Of a stretch of 64,000 nt of DNA, positions 24,558 to 32,233 are shown in pieces. How positions within the stretch are numbered: the first letter of the stretch is position 1; each line of letters starts with the position of its first letter. Made by a program: the position numbers and the translations under genes. Location of the stretch: assembly GCF_000931445.1 (NCBI RefSeq), contig NZ_CP010849.1:2542001-2606000 (forward strand). Direction: 5' to 3'. A model generated the notes under the pieces. That model worked only from the letters and a program-made list of their open reading frames with translations. It ran no database searches and was not told where the DNA came from. Origin of the DNA: Streptomyces cyaneogriseus subsp. noncyanogenus. GTDB taxonomy: Bacteria; Actinomycetota; Actinomycetes; Streptomycetales; Streptomycetaceae.

Positions 24558-25955
24558 ATGTCGCGTAGAGCTGTCGTCATCGGTGCCGGCCTGGCCGGCA
24601 TGCTGGCCGCGGCGGCACTGGCCCCCGCCGTGGACGAGGTGGTCGTCCTGGAGCGCGACGAGCTGCCGGACGGGCCGGAGCACCGGCGGGGGCTGCCGCA
24701 GGGGCGCCACGCCCACCTGCTGATGGCGGGGGGCCTGGCCGCCATGGAGGATCTGGTGCCCGGTGTGAGCATGCGCAAGCACCTGCTCGCCGCGGGGGCG
24801 CACGAGATATCCCTCAGCTCGGGGATGGTGGCCCTGTCCTCCGAGGGCTGGTTCCGCCGCTGGCGCCACGAGGGGCCCCGCATGATCACCTGTAGCCGCG
24901 CGCTGCTGGACTGGGTGGTCCGGGACGTGGTGACCTCCCGTACGCGGGTGGAGGTCCGCACCGGCCGGGTCCTCGGGCTGACCGGCACCCGGGGGCGGGT
25001 GGGCGGCGTCCGCGTCGCCCGCGCCGCCGGGGAGGAGGAGCTCGGCGCCGATCTGGTCGTCGACGCCAGCGGGCGCGGCTCGCGGGTGGTGACCTGGCTG
25101 GCCGGGCTCGGGCTGCGCGGCGTCCGCGAGCTGGTCGTCGACTCGGGCCTGGTCAACGCGACCCGGGTCTACCGGGTGCCGGACGGTGCCGAGCGGTTCC
25201 CGCTCACCGTCGTGCAGGCCGACCCCTACGCCGGACGGCCCGGCCGCAGCGGCATGGTGCTGCCCATCGAGGGCGACCGCTGGATGGTCAGCCTCGCCGG
25301 GACCCGGGGCGGGGAGCCGCCCGCCGACCCGGACGGCTTCCTGCGGTACACCCTCGACCTGCCCGATCCCATCGTGGGCCGGCTGATCTCCGGCGCCGAA
25401 CCCCTCACGGACGTCCACGTCAGCCACAGCACCCGCAACGTCCGGCGGTACGTGGAGAAGGTCCGGCACTGGCCGGAGGGGTTCGTCGTCCTCGGCGACG
25501 CGCTGGCCACCTTCAACCCCGCCTACGGGCAGGGCATGTCGGTGGCCGCGCTGGGCGCCCGCGCGCTCGCCCGGGAGCTGGCGCGCACCGGCCCGGCCGC
25601 GCCCGGCCTGGCCCGCCGGGTGCAGCGCGGGGCCGCCAGGCCGGTCGACGCGGCCTGGGCCATGGCCGTCAGCCAGGACGTCCGCTACCCGGGCGCCCGC
25701 GGGGGCAGGCCGGGCGTCGTGGAGCATGTCGTCGGCGCGTACACCCGCCGTATGACGAAGGCGGCCACCGGCTCCTACGCCGCGGCCGCCGCCCTGTGGG
25801 ACGTGACGAGCCTGCGCACCGGCCCGGCCCGGCTGCTGCGGCCGGACACCGTGCTGGCCACCCTCGGCGGCTCCCCGCTGCCCCCGGCCGCCGAACCGCC
25901 GCTGACCCCGGGCGAGCGCCGGACGCTGCGCGCCCTGGACCGCACCGGGGTCTGA
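24558..25955 (+). CDS. FAD-dependent monooxygenase/oxidoreductase
   Basis: A 465-aa flavoprotein. The N-terminal Rossmann motif VVIGAGLAGMLAAAAL binds the ADP part of FAD, LERDE closes the dinucleotide fold, and the late GDALATFNPAYGQGMS motif contacts the FAD ribityl and phosphate. VDASGRGSRVVTWL is typical of the group A monooxygenase/halogenase/geranylgeranyl-reductase clan. The substrate is unknown. Position directly behind the HExxH/membrane array suggests it is part of that transcription unit (24531 to 24558). It converges on the SMP-30 gene with a 7-bp gap. GAGGAGACCC precedes the ATG. Confidence 0.8.
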   Translation: MSRRAVVIGAGLAGMLAAAALAPAVDEVVVLERDELPDGPEHRRGLPQGRHAHLLMAGGLAAMEDLVPGVSMRKHLLAAGAHEISLSSGMVALSSEGWFRRWRHEGPRMITCSRALLDWVVRDVVTSRTRVEVRTGRVLGLTGTRGRVGGVRVARAAGEEELGADLVVDASGRGSRVVTWLAGLGLRGVRELVVDSGLVNATRVYRVPDGAERFPLTVVQADPYAGRPGRSGMVLPIEGDRWMVSLAGTRGGEPPADPDGFLRYTLDLPDPIVGRLISGAEPLTDVHVSHSTRNVRRYVEKVRHWPEGFVVLGDALATFNPAYGQGMSVAALGARALARELARTGPAAPGLARRVQRGAARPVDAAWAMAVSQDVRYPGARGGRPGVVEHVVGAYTRRMTKAATGSYAAAAALWDVTSLRTGPARLLRPDTVLATLGGSPLPPAAEPPLTPGERRTLRALDRTGV

Positions 25956-25962
25956 ACCGGCC

Positions 25963-26805
25963 TCAGCCGGCGAACGCCGGCTGCGGCAGCCCCCGGCCCG
26001 CTCCCGGCACCACGAACAGCGATCCGGCGAGCGGGTGCGGCGCGGCCAGGCCGGTACGGGCCGTGGTGATGTACAGGTCGGTCAGGTCCGCGCCGCCGAA
26101 GGCGCACGCCGTCACCCGGGGCACCGGCAGCTCGATCACCCGGTCGAGCCTGCCGTCCGGGGTGTAGCGGCGGACCGCCGCGCCCTCCCACAGGGCCACC
26201 CACACACAGCCCTCGGCGTCGACGGTGAGGCCGTCGGGGAAGCCGGCGCCGTCCTCGATCCGCGCGAACGGGCGCCGGCCGGCGGCGCGCCCCGCCTCGT
26301 GGTCGAAGACGTCGATCCGCCCGGTCGGCGTGTCGATGTAGTACATCAGCCGTCCGTCCGGGCTCCAGCCGGTGCCGTTGCTCACCGTCACGTCGTCCAG
26401 GACGGGCCGCGCGGTGCCGTCGCCGGTGAGGCGGGTGAGGGTGCCGCCGCCGGGCGCCTCGTCGTAGCGCATGGTGCCGGCCCACAGGGAGCCGTCGGGG
26501 GCGACGGCGGCGTCGTTGCCCCGGCGGCCGGGGACCGGCTCGCGGCGCAGCCAGCGGAGGGTGCCGTCCGGGTCGAGGAGGGCGATTCCGTCGCGCAGGT
26601 TGAGGACCAGTCCGCCGCCCGTGCGCGGCTTGGCGGCGCCCACGTGCTGCTCGGTGGTGCGGACCGTCCGGCGGCCGGTGGCCGGGTCGTAGGTGTGCAC
26701 GCGGGAGCCCAGGATGTCGACCCAGATCAGCCGGTTGCGCGCGCCGTCCCAGGTCGGGCCTTCGCCGAGGGCCGCCTCGGCCCGTACCGCCACCTCGTAC
26801 GTCAT
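25963..26805 (-). CDS. SMP-30/gluconolactonase family protein, likely sugar lactonase
   Basis: A 280-aa soluble six-bladed beta-propeller enzyme that likely hydrolyses a sugar lactone. Family landmarks are EGPTWDGARNRLIWVDI (metal-binding Glu), RRGNDAAVAPDGSLWAGTM (metal Asn), NGTGWSPDGRLMYYIDTPTGRID and DGLTVDAEGCVWVALW (metal Asp). Its ATG overlaps the stop of the IclR gene by 4 bp, so the regulator and lactonase form an operon. The shared operator with the arabinan genes makes arabinonolactone a reasonable substrate guess, implying oxidative L-arabinose use, but no arabinose dehydrogenase is in the window. Confidence 0.85.
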   Translation of the reverse strand: MTYEVAVRAEAALGEGPTWDGARNRLIWVDILGSRVHTYDPATGRRTVRTTEQHVGAAKPRTGGGLVLNLRDGIALLDPDGTLRWLRREPVPGRRGNDAAVAPDGSLWAGTMRYDEAPGGGTLTRLTGDGTARPVLDDVTVSNGTGWSPDGRLMYYIDTPTGRIDVFDHEAGRAAGRRPFARIEDGAGFPDGLTVDAEGCVWVALWEGAAVRRYTPDGRLDRVIELPVPRVTACAFGGADLTDLYITTARTGLAAPHPLAGSLFVVPGAGRGLPQPAFAG

Positions 26806-27575
26806 GCCACGCTCCGGTGCCCGAGCCGCTCCGACAGGTCGGCGGCGCCCTTGCCCGCCAGTTCCTCCAGCTCGGCGCGGCGCTCCTCGCTCCAGCGGAT
26901 CATCGGCACCGAGATGGACAGGGCGGCGACGACCCGGCCGGTGCGGTCGCGGACCGGGGCGGCGACGCAGGAGACGTCCGGGTTGGACTCGCGGTTCTCC
27001 ACCGCGATGCCGCGCTCGCGGATCTCGGCCAGGGCCTCGCGCAGGGCCAGCGGGTCGGTGATGCTGTTCGGGGTCATCCCGGCCAGCTCGGCGTCTTCCG
27101 GGATGCGGGCGGCGAGTTCCTTCTCGGGGAGGGAGGCCAGCAGCATCTTGCCGACGGAGGTGCAGTGGGCGGGCAGCCGGCGCCCGGCCGCCGAGACCAT
27201 CCGCACGGCGTGCGTGGAGTCCACCTTGGCGATGTAGATGACGTCGGTGTCCTCCAGGATGGCCACGTGCACGGTCTCGTCGCAGGTCTCGGCGACGGTC
27301 CGGGCGACCTGCTGTCCCTCGGCGGCGAGGTCGAGCTGCTCGGCGTAGCGGGCGCCGAGCTGGTACGGGCGGACACCGAGCCGGTAGCGTCCGGGCTGGC
27401 CGGGCACCGGCACGATGTACTTCCGGGCGGCGAGCGTGGTGACCAGCTCGTGCACGGTGGTGCGCGGCAGCTGGAGCCGGCGCACGATGTCGGGGGCGGA
27501 GAGTGTGCCGTCTCCGTCCAGGAACAGTTCGAGAATGTCGAGAGCCCTGGTCACGGCTGGTACGAGGCGTCCCAT
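26802..27575 (-). CDS. IclR-family transcriptional regulator, candidate arabinan regulon repressor
   Basis: A 257-aa regulator. Residues of about 1-70 form the IclR winged helix (RALDILELFLDGDGTLSAPDIVRRLQLPRTTVHELVTTL), and about 85-250 the effector-binding GAF-like domain, including HCTSVGKMLLASLPEKEL and the VSCVAAPVRDRTGRVVAALSIS segment. The ATG at 27575 gives the usual family length. A palindrome at 27615 between its promoter and start is also found at the GH43 operon and the sugar ABC operon, which points to autoregulation and control of all three. The effector is probably arabinose or an arabino-oligosaccharide, by inference. Confidence 0.88.
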   Translation of the reverse strand: MGRLVPAVTRALDILELFLDGDGTLSAPDIVRRLQLPRTTVHELVTTLAARKYIVPVPGQPGRYRLGVRPYQLGARYAEQLDLAAEGQQVARTVAETCDETVHVAILEDTDVIYIAKVDSTHAVRMVSAAGRRLPAHCTSVGKMLLASLPEKELAARIPEDAELAGMTPNSITDPLALREALAEIRERGIAVENRESNPDVSCVAAPVRDRTGRVVAALSISVPMIRWSEERRAELEELAGKGAADLSERLGHRSVA

Positions 27576-27614
27576 GTTCCGGCCCGCTCCTCTCCTGCGT
27601 CTGAGGCGGCCTGC

Positions 27615-27630
27615 GTTCGAGATTTCAACA
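27615..27630. promoter_or_regulatory. Palindromic operator, site 3 of 3
   Basis: GTTCGAGATTTCAACA matches the left arm and centre fully and the right arm with two changes from GTTCGANATNTCGAAC. It starts 21 bp downstream of the -10 box of the IclR promoter. Confidence 0.6.
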
Positions 27631-27643
27631 GGCGATCGGAATA

Positions 27644-27681
27644 ACGAACACAGGCTAGACACACAGGGCTGACGCGGGCAA
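27644..27681 (-). promoter_or_regulatory. Promoter of the IclR/SMP-30 operon
   Basis: TTGCCC (27676-27681) and TAGCCT (27652-27657) on the minus strand with an 18-nt spacer. It is weaker than the two TTGACG promoters that share the operator. Confidence 0.45.
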
Positions 27682-27707
27682 TGGCCGGGATGGGCGACGA
27701 TGGACGC

Positions 27708-28328
27708 ATGCCTTCCGCGCCGCGCCCCGCCGGGCCCTTCACGCCGGTCGACTTCCAGCTCGTACTGCTGCGCCGCATGGCCGACTTCAACGCGGATCTG
27801 GCCGACCGGGCCCGGCGGGAGCTGGGCGCCTCCGCGGCGCGGATGCGGGAGGCGAACAGGCGGTGGCAGGCGATGATCCGCTCCCCGCGGGGCCGCCCGG
27901 CCGCCGCGCCGCCCGGCCTCGCCCGGACCAGGGTCGCCCTGGTCCGCTCGGTCCTCGGAGCGCCGGAGTCGGCGGAGCCCCGCCGGATCGGGGACCTGGA
28001 GTGCGAGGCCCTGCGGTGGCGGCTGCCGCTCTGGCCGGACCTGCGGTTCGAGGTGCTCACCGGCGGGGACGCTCTGGCCTGGAACGAGTGGCTGGTGCGT
28101 GCGCCGGGCGCCCCCGCGCCGGAACCGGCCGCCCTGGAGGACCTCACCCCCTGGTCCTGCACGGTCGACGAGGTGGCCCGGGCCTTCCCTCCCGCCCGTC
28201 CGCTGCCGGGCACGGCCCCCACGCGCTGGGGGCTGGCCTTCACCGCCCCGGACGCGCACGGCGTACGGCACGAGGTGGTCGCGGAGTTCACCTGGGGGCT
28301 GCTCCAGCGGACCGCGGTACGGGGGTAG
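27708..28328 (+). CDS. Hypothetical protein
   Basis: A 206-aa soluble protein that I do not recognise. The N-terminal half is helical and Arg-rich (FTPVDFQLVLLRRMADFNADLADRARRELGASAARMREANRRW), the C-terminal half more hydrophobic with several Trp (WRLPLWPDLRFEVL, WNEWLVRAPG, TPWSC). No signal peptide or catalytic motif is seen. The ATG at 27708 was chosen because an earlier ATG at 27681 would overlap the -35 box of the IclR promoter; neither has a strong ribosome site. It is monocistronic, divergent from the IclR operon and closed by a shared hairpin. Confidence 0.6.
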   Translation: MPSAPRPAGPFTPVDFQLVLLRRMADFNADLADRARRELGASAARMREANRRWQAMIRSPRGRPAAAPPGLARTRVALVRSVLGAPESAEPRRIGDLECEALRWRLPLWPDLRFEVLTGGDALAWNEWLVRAPGAPAPEPAALEDLTPWSCTVDEVARAFPPARPLPGTAPTRWGLAFTAPDAHGVRHEVVAEFTWGLLQRTAVRG

Positions 28329-28422
28329 CCGCCGCCCCGGCCGGGACGAGGGGGGCGCCGGCTGTGCGGGACGGGGCCCTGCGTGCGGCGCGGGCGGGAC
28401 CGGTGAGCGGCGTCCGGCGCGC

Positions 28423-28456
28423 ACGGCCGCGACGGCGCGGGGGCCGTCGCGGCCGT
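28423..28456. terminator. Strong bidirectional terminator
   Basis: A perfect 14-bp stem ACGGCCGCGACGGC with its complement and a 6-nt loop, reaching the last base of the GntR stop codon. It serves the convergent hypothetical gene and the GntR gene. Confidence 0.7.
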
Positions 28457-29160
28457 CAGGGCGTGTCCGGGTCCCAGTCCAGCAGGCGGACCTTGGCGAC
28501 CGTGCGGACGTGGCGGCGCATGGCGGTGGCCGCCTGCCGGGGCTGCCGGGCGGCGACGGCGTCCAGGATGGCCCGGTGCTGGGCCAGGGAGCGGGCGGGG
28601 CGGCCGGGCTGGCGCAGCGACTCGGTGCGGCTCTCGGCGATCTGGTGGGTGATGGAGCGCATGAACTCCGCCAGCAGGCCGCTGTGGGCCGCCGCCGTCA
28701 CCGCCGCGTGGAAGAGGCGGTCGCCCTCCGTCCCGGGGCCGCCCCGCTCGACCTCCTCGGCCATCAGGGCGAGCGCGGACCGCATCGCTTCGAGATCGTC
28801 CTCCGTGCGGCGCTCGGCGGCCAGTTCGGCGAGTTTGGTCTCCAGCGCCTCGCGGGCCTCCAGGACGTCCGGGAGGCGCCGGCGGCGTTCGACCAACGTC
28901 TCGACCGGTTCGGCGTCGAGGCTGTCCCGGACGAGGTAGGTGCCGCCGCCGTGCCGCGCCTCCACCAGGCCCTGCACCTCCAGGACGACGATGGCCTGCT
29001 TCACCGAGGCCCGGCTGACACCGAGCCGCTGGGCCAGTTCCCGTTCGGCGGGGAGCCGGTCGCCGGCGCGCATACCGCCCTCGGCGACGTACTGCCGCAG
29101 CCGCTCGATCACCTGCTCGTACAGGCGCTGCCTGGTCATGGGGCGCAGGGCGTCGGTCAC
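28456..29160 (-). CDS. FadR-type GntR regulator, candidate malonate regulator (MatR-like)
   Basis: A 234-aa regulator. Residues of about 10-75 are the GntR winged helix (RLYEQVIERLRQYVAEGG, RLPAERELAQRLGVSRASVKQAIVVLE, GGGTYLV). The C-terminal all-helical FCD/FadR effector domain contains DRLFHAAVTAAAHSGLLAEFM and AQHRAILDAVAARQPRQAATAMRRHV with the usual metal-binding His pattern. It is divergent from matB, and two AGTGGN5CCACT palindromes lie in between, the arrangement known for MatR controlling malonate genes in rhizobia. The GTG at 29160 has AGGGGGG upstream; an ATG 24 bp later is possible. Confidence 0.85.
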   Translation of the reverse strand: MTDALRPMTRQRLYEQVIERLRQYVAEGGMRAGDRLPAERELAQRLGVSRASVKQAIVVLEVQGLVEARHGGGTYLVRDSLDAEPVETLVERRRRLPDVLEAREALETKLAELAAERRTEDDLEAMRSALALMAEEVERGGPGTEGDRLFHAAVTAAAHSGLLAEFMRSITHQIAESRTESLRQPGRPARSLAQHRAILDAVAARQPRQAATAMRRHVRTVAKVRLLDWDPDTP

Positions 29161-29216
29161 CGGTCCCCCCTCTCGTCCTCTGGCCGGGAGCGTAACACCG
29201 GGTCCTCAAGTGGCCG

Positions 29217-29231
29217 AGTGGCTCGACCACT
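29217..29231. promoter_or_regulatory. GntR operator 1
   Basis: AGTGGCTCGACCACT, perfect 5-bp arms around a 5-bp centre, in the divergent region between the GntR gene and matB. It also lies in a wider set of AGTGG/CCACT half-sites. Confidence 0.65.
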
Positions 29232-29294
29232 TCGGCGACGCCCCCTTGACTCCGCCCCCGGGCACGCCCACGCTGAGCAACCGAGTGACCTTGC

Positions 29295-29309
29295 AGTGGT
29301 TCAGCCACT
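29295..29309. promoter_or_regulatory. GntR operator 2
   Basis: AGTGGTTCAGCCACT, the same 5-5-5 layout as operator 1 and 78 bp away from it, 78 bp upstream of matB. Confidence 0.65.
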
Positions 29310-29387
29310 CGACCAGTTTTCGAGTCCCGTGTCCGTTCATCCGTCCGGCCGACCCCGCCCGCGAGCGACAGCCAAGGAGTACTCCGC

Positions 29388-30833
29388 GTGTCCTCTCTCT
29401 TCCCGGCCCTGACCGAGCATCCGGCCGGCCGCCCCGCCCTCCGGTTCGGTGCGCGCTCCCTGACCTATGCCGAACTCGCCGCCGCGGCCGGTGCCGTGGC
29501 CGCGCGGGTGCGGGGCGCGGACCGGGTCGCCGTCTGGGCCACCCCCGCCCTGGAGACCGCCGTCGCGGTCGTGGGGACGCTGCTCGCCGGGGTGGCCGCG
29601 GTGCCGCTCAACCCCAGGTCGGGCGAGAAGGAGCTGCGGCACATCCTGTCGGACAGCGCGCCCACCCTGCTGCTGGCCGCCCCCGGTGACGAACTCCCCG
29701 CGGCCGTACGGGAACTGGACCGGGCCGACGTGGACGTGCGCGCCGCCGGGCCGGTGCCCGAGGAGCGGGCCGGGGACGGCGACCCGGCCCTGATCGTCTA
29801 CACCTCCGGCACCACCGGGCCGCCCAAGGGCGCGGTCCTGCCCCGCCGGGCCCTGGCCACCACCCTGGACGCGCTCGCCGACGCCTGGCGGTGGACGGGG
29901 GACGACGTGCTGGTGCACGGGCTTCCGCTGTTCCATGTGCACGGGCTGGTGCTCGGCGTGCTCGGGCCGCTGCGGCGCGGCGGTGCGCTGCGGCATCTGG
30001 GCCGGTTCTCCCCCGAGGGCGTGGCCCGGGAGCTGAACGAGGGGGCGACCATGCTGTTCGGGGTGCCGACGATGTACCACCGGATCGCGGAGGCGCTGCC
30101 CGGCGACCCGGAGCTGGCCAAGGCGCTGGGCCGGGCCCGGCTGCTGGTGTCCGGGTCGGCCGCGCTGCCCGTCCACGACCACGAGCGGATCGCCGCGGCG
30201 ACGGGACGGCGGGTGATCGAGCGGTACGGCATGACGGAGACGCTGATGAACACCAGCGTCCGGGCGGACGGGGAGCCGCGCGCCGGGACCGTCGGCGTGC
30301 CGCTGCCGGGTGTCGAGCTGCGGCTGGTGGAGGAGGACGGGACGGAGGTGACGGCGTACGACGGGGAGACGGTCGGGGAGATCCAGGTGCGCGGGCCGAA
30401 CCTGTTCACCGCGTATCTGAACCGGCCCGACGCCACCGCCGCCGCCTTCACCGCCGACGGCTTCTTCCGCACCGGCGACATGGCGGTGCGCGACCCGGAC
30501 GGCTATGTCCGCATCGTCGGGCGCAAGGCCACCGACCTGATCAAGAGCGGAGGGTACAAGATCGGGGCGGGTGAGATCGAGAACGCGCTGCTCGAACACC
30601 CGGGGGTGCGGGAGGCCGCCGTCACCGGGGAGCCGGACGCCGATCTCGGCGAGCGGATCGTGGCGTGGGTGGTGCCCGCCGACCCGGCCCGTCCGCCCGG
30701 GCTGGAGGAGCTGGCCGGCCATGTGGCCCGCCGGCTGGCCCCGCACAAGCGCCCCCGGGTCGTCCGCCACCTCGACGCGCTGCCCCGCAACGACATGGGG
30801 AAGGTCATGAAGCGGGAACTGGGCCGTGGCTGA
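29388..30833 (+). CDS. matB: Malonyl-CoA/methylmalonyl-CoA synthetase
   Basis: A 481-aa cytoplasmic adenylate-forming enzyme that joins malonate or methylmalonate to CoA. The ATP loop YTSGTTGPPKGA, the RYGMTET motif, FRTGDMAVRDPDGYVRIVGRKATDLIKSGG hinge and the near-terminal NDMGKVMKR with the catalytic Lys are present. The sequence is very close throughout to the S. coelicolor MatB whose structure is known, as I recall it. It feeds extender units for polyketide and fatty-acid synthesis. The carboxyltransferase gene overlaps its 3' end by 8 bp. The GntR operators upstream suggest induction by malonate-type acids. Confidence 0.93.
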   Translation: MSSLFPALTEHPAGRPALRFGARSLTYAELAAAAGAVAARVRGADRVAVWATPALETAVAVVGTLLAGVAAVPLNPRSGEKELRHILSDSAPTLLLAAPGDELPAAVRELDRADVDVRAAGPVPEERAGDGDPALIVYTSGTTGPPKGAVLPRRALATTLDALADAWRWTGDDVLVHGLPLFHVHGLVLGVLGPLRRGGALRHLGRFSPEGVARELNEGATMLFGVPTMYHRIAEALPGDPELAKALGRARLLVSGSAALPVHDHERIAAATGRRVIERYGMTETLMNTSVRADGEPRAGTVGVPLPGVELRLVEEDGTEVTAYDGETVGEIQVRGPNLFTAYLNRPDATAAAFTADGFFRTGDMAVRDPDGYVRIVGRKATDLIKSGGYKIGAGEIENALLEHPGVREAAVTGEPDADLGERIVAWVVPADPARPPGLEELAGHVARRLAPHKRPRVVRHLDALPRNDMGKVMKRELGRG

Positions 30834-32163
30834 GCGGCTCTCCGCCCGCCGGATCCTCGCCCTGGTCGCCGACGACTTCGCCGAACTGCCGTACCCGGAG
30901 CGGAAGGACGGGCCCGACGGGCCGCTGGGCTGGCCGGGGTACGGCACCGCCCGGGCCCTGGCCGCCGCCCGGACCGGCGAGCGGGAGTCGGTGGTCTGCG
31001 GCACCGGGACCGTCGGCGGCCCGGGAGGCACCCGGGCGGTGCTGATGGCGTTCGAGTTCGGCTTCCTCGGCGGCTCCCTGGGGCAGCGCACCGGCGACCG
31101 GCTCCAGGCCGCGTACGCCTACGCCCGCGCCCACCGCCTGCCGGTCGTACCGCTGGTGGCGACCGGCGGCAGCCGGATGCAGGAGGGCATGCCGGCCCTG
31201 ACCCAGCTCCAGCGGGTGGCCCGGCAGTCGGTGCTCACCCGGGAGGCCGGGCTGCCCCAGGTCGCGGTGGTGCGCGACCCGACGACCGGCGGCGGCTGGG
31301 CCACCCTCGGCGCGGGCGCCGACGTGGTGCTCGCGCTGCCGGGCGCCCAGGTCGGCTTCGCCGGGTCCCGGGTCCGGCCGCCGGACGCCGACCCGGCGGC
31401 GTACACGGCCGAGGCCCAGGTGGCGGCGGGCTCGGCGGACGCCGTCGTACGGCCCGGGGAGCTGCGCGAGACGCTGGCCCGGTGGCTGCGGCTGCTGACG
31501 GCCGCGTCGAGCGCCCCGGCGCCCGTGCCCGAGGCGCTGGGCGCGCCCGCCGCGCCCGCCGGGGGCTGGGAGGCGGTGCGGCGGGCCCGGGCCCCCGAAC
31601 GCCCCCGGGCCCGCGCCTATCTGGACGCCTACTTCACCGAGCGGGTCGCGGTGAGCGGCGACCGCTGCGGGGGCGCCGACCCGGAGGGCATGCTGTGCGG
31701 CTTCGGCACCCGCGACGGGCGGACCGTCGCCTACGCCGCGCAGACCGGGACGGCGACCCGGCCCGCCGGGTACCGCACCGCCGCCCGGCTGATCCGTCTC
31801 GCGGACCGGCTCGGCATCCCGGTGCTGACGCTGGTGGACACCCCGGGCGCGGCCAACGACGCGGAGGCGGAGCGGCAGGGGGTGGGCCCGGCCATCGCCG
31901 ATCTGTTCGCCGCGGTGGCCTCCGCCCGTACGCCGGTCACCACGCTGGTGATCGGCGAGGGCGGGTCGGGCGGCGCGCTCGCGCTGGCGGCGCCCGGCAA
32001 CACCTGGGCCACCCCGGACAGTTACTTCTCCGTCATCGCGCCGGAGCTGGCGGCGGCGATCCTCAAGCGCCCGCCGCAGGAGGTGGCGGCGACGGCCGAC
32101 CAGCTCCGGCCGGCGCCCGGGGATCTGGCCGAGCTGGGCGTGATCCGAACAGGCGATCACTGA
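30826..32163 (+). CDS. Fused beta-alpha carboxyltransferase (AccD-AccA type)
   Basis: A 445-aa protein with two crotonase-fold carboxyltransferase halves. The N-terminal half contains GTGTVGGPGGTRAVLMAFEFGFLGGSLG and VATGGSRMQEGMPAL, typical of the beta subunit (AccD/MdcD). The C-terminal half contains LIRLADRLGIPVLTLVDTPGA..D and IGEGGSGGALALAAPG, typical of the alpha subunit (AccA/MdcE). No Zn-finger or biotin domain is seen, so a separate biotin carrier is needed. The GTG overlaps matB by 8 bp. It may carboxylate or decarboxylate acyl-CoAs in the same malonate pathway; malonate decarboxylase subunits are the other option. Confidence 0.82.
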   Translation: MAERLSARRILALVADDFAELPYPERKDGPDGPLGWPGYGTARALAAARTGERESVVCGTGTVGGPGGTRAVLMAFEFGFLGGSLGQRTGDRLQAAYAYARAHRLPVVPLVATGGSRMQEGMPALTQLQRVARQSVLTREAGLPQVAVVRDPTTGGGWATLGAGADVVLALPGAQVGFAGSRVRPPDADPAAYTAEAQVAAGSADAVVRPGELRETLARWLRLLTAASSAPAPVPEALGAPAAPAGGWEAVRRARAPERPRARAYLDAYFTERVAVSGDRCGGADPEGMLCGFGTRDGRTVAYAAQTGTATRPAGYRTAARLIRLADRLGIPVLTLVDTPGAANDAEAERQGVGPAIADLFAAVASARTPVTTLVIGEGGSGGALALAAPGNTWATPDSYFSVIAPELAAAILKRPPQEVAATADQLRPAPGDLAELGVIRTGDH

Positions 32164-32190
32164 TCCGGCGTCCCGCTCCGCGCGAGCGGC

Positions 32191-32223
32191 GGCGCCGCCT
32201 CCCCGTCCCAGGGAGGCGGCGCC
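32191..32223. terminator. Bidirectional terminator
   Basis: A perfect 13-bp stem GGCGCCGCCTCCC / GGGAGGCGGCGCC with a 7-nt loop between the convergent carboxyltransferase and subtilase genes. Confidence 0.8.
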
Positions 32224-32233
32224 GTCCGCGTGC

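Noticed and set aside
27526..27542. GTTCGAGAATGTCGA inside the IclR coding region
   Set aside because: Looks like the operator but the centre is one base too long and it lies within the gene rather than at a promoter.
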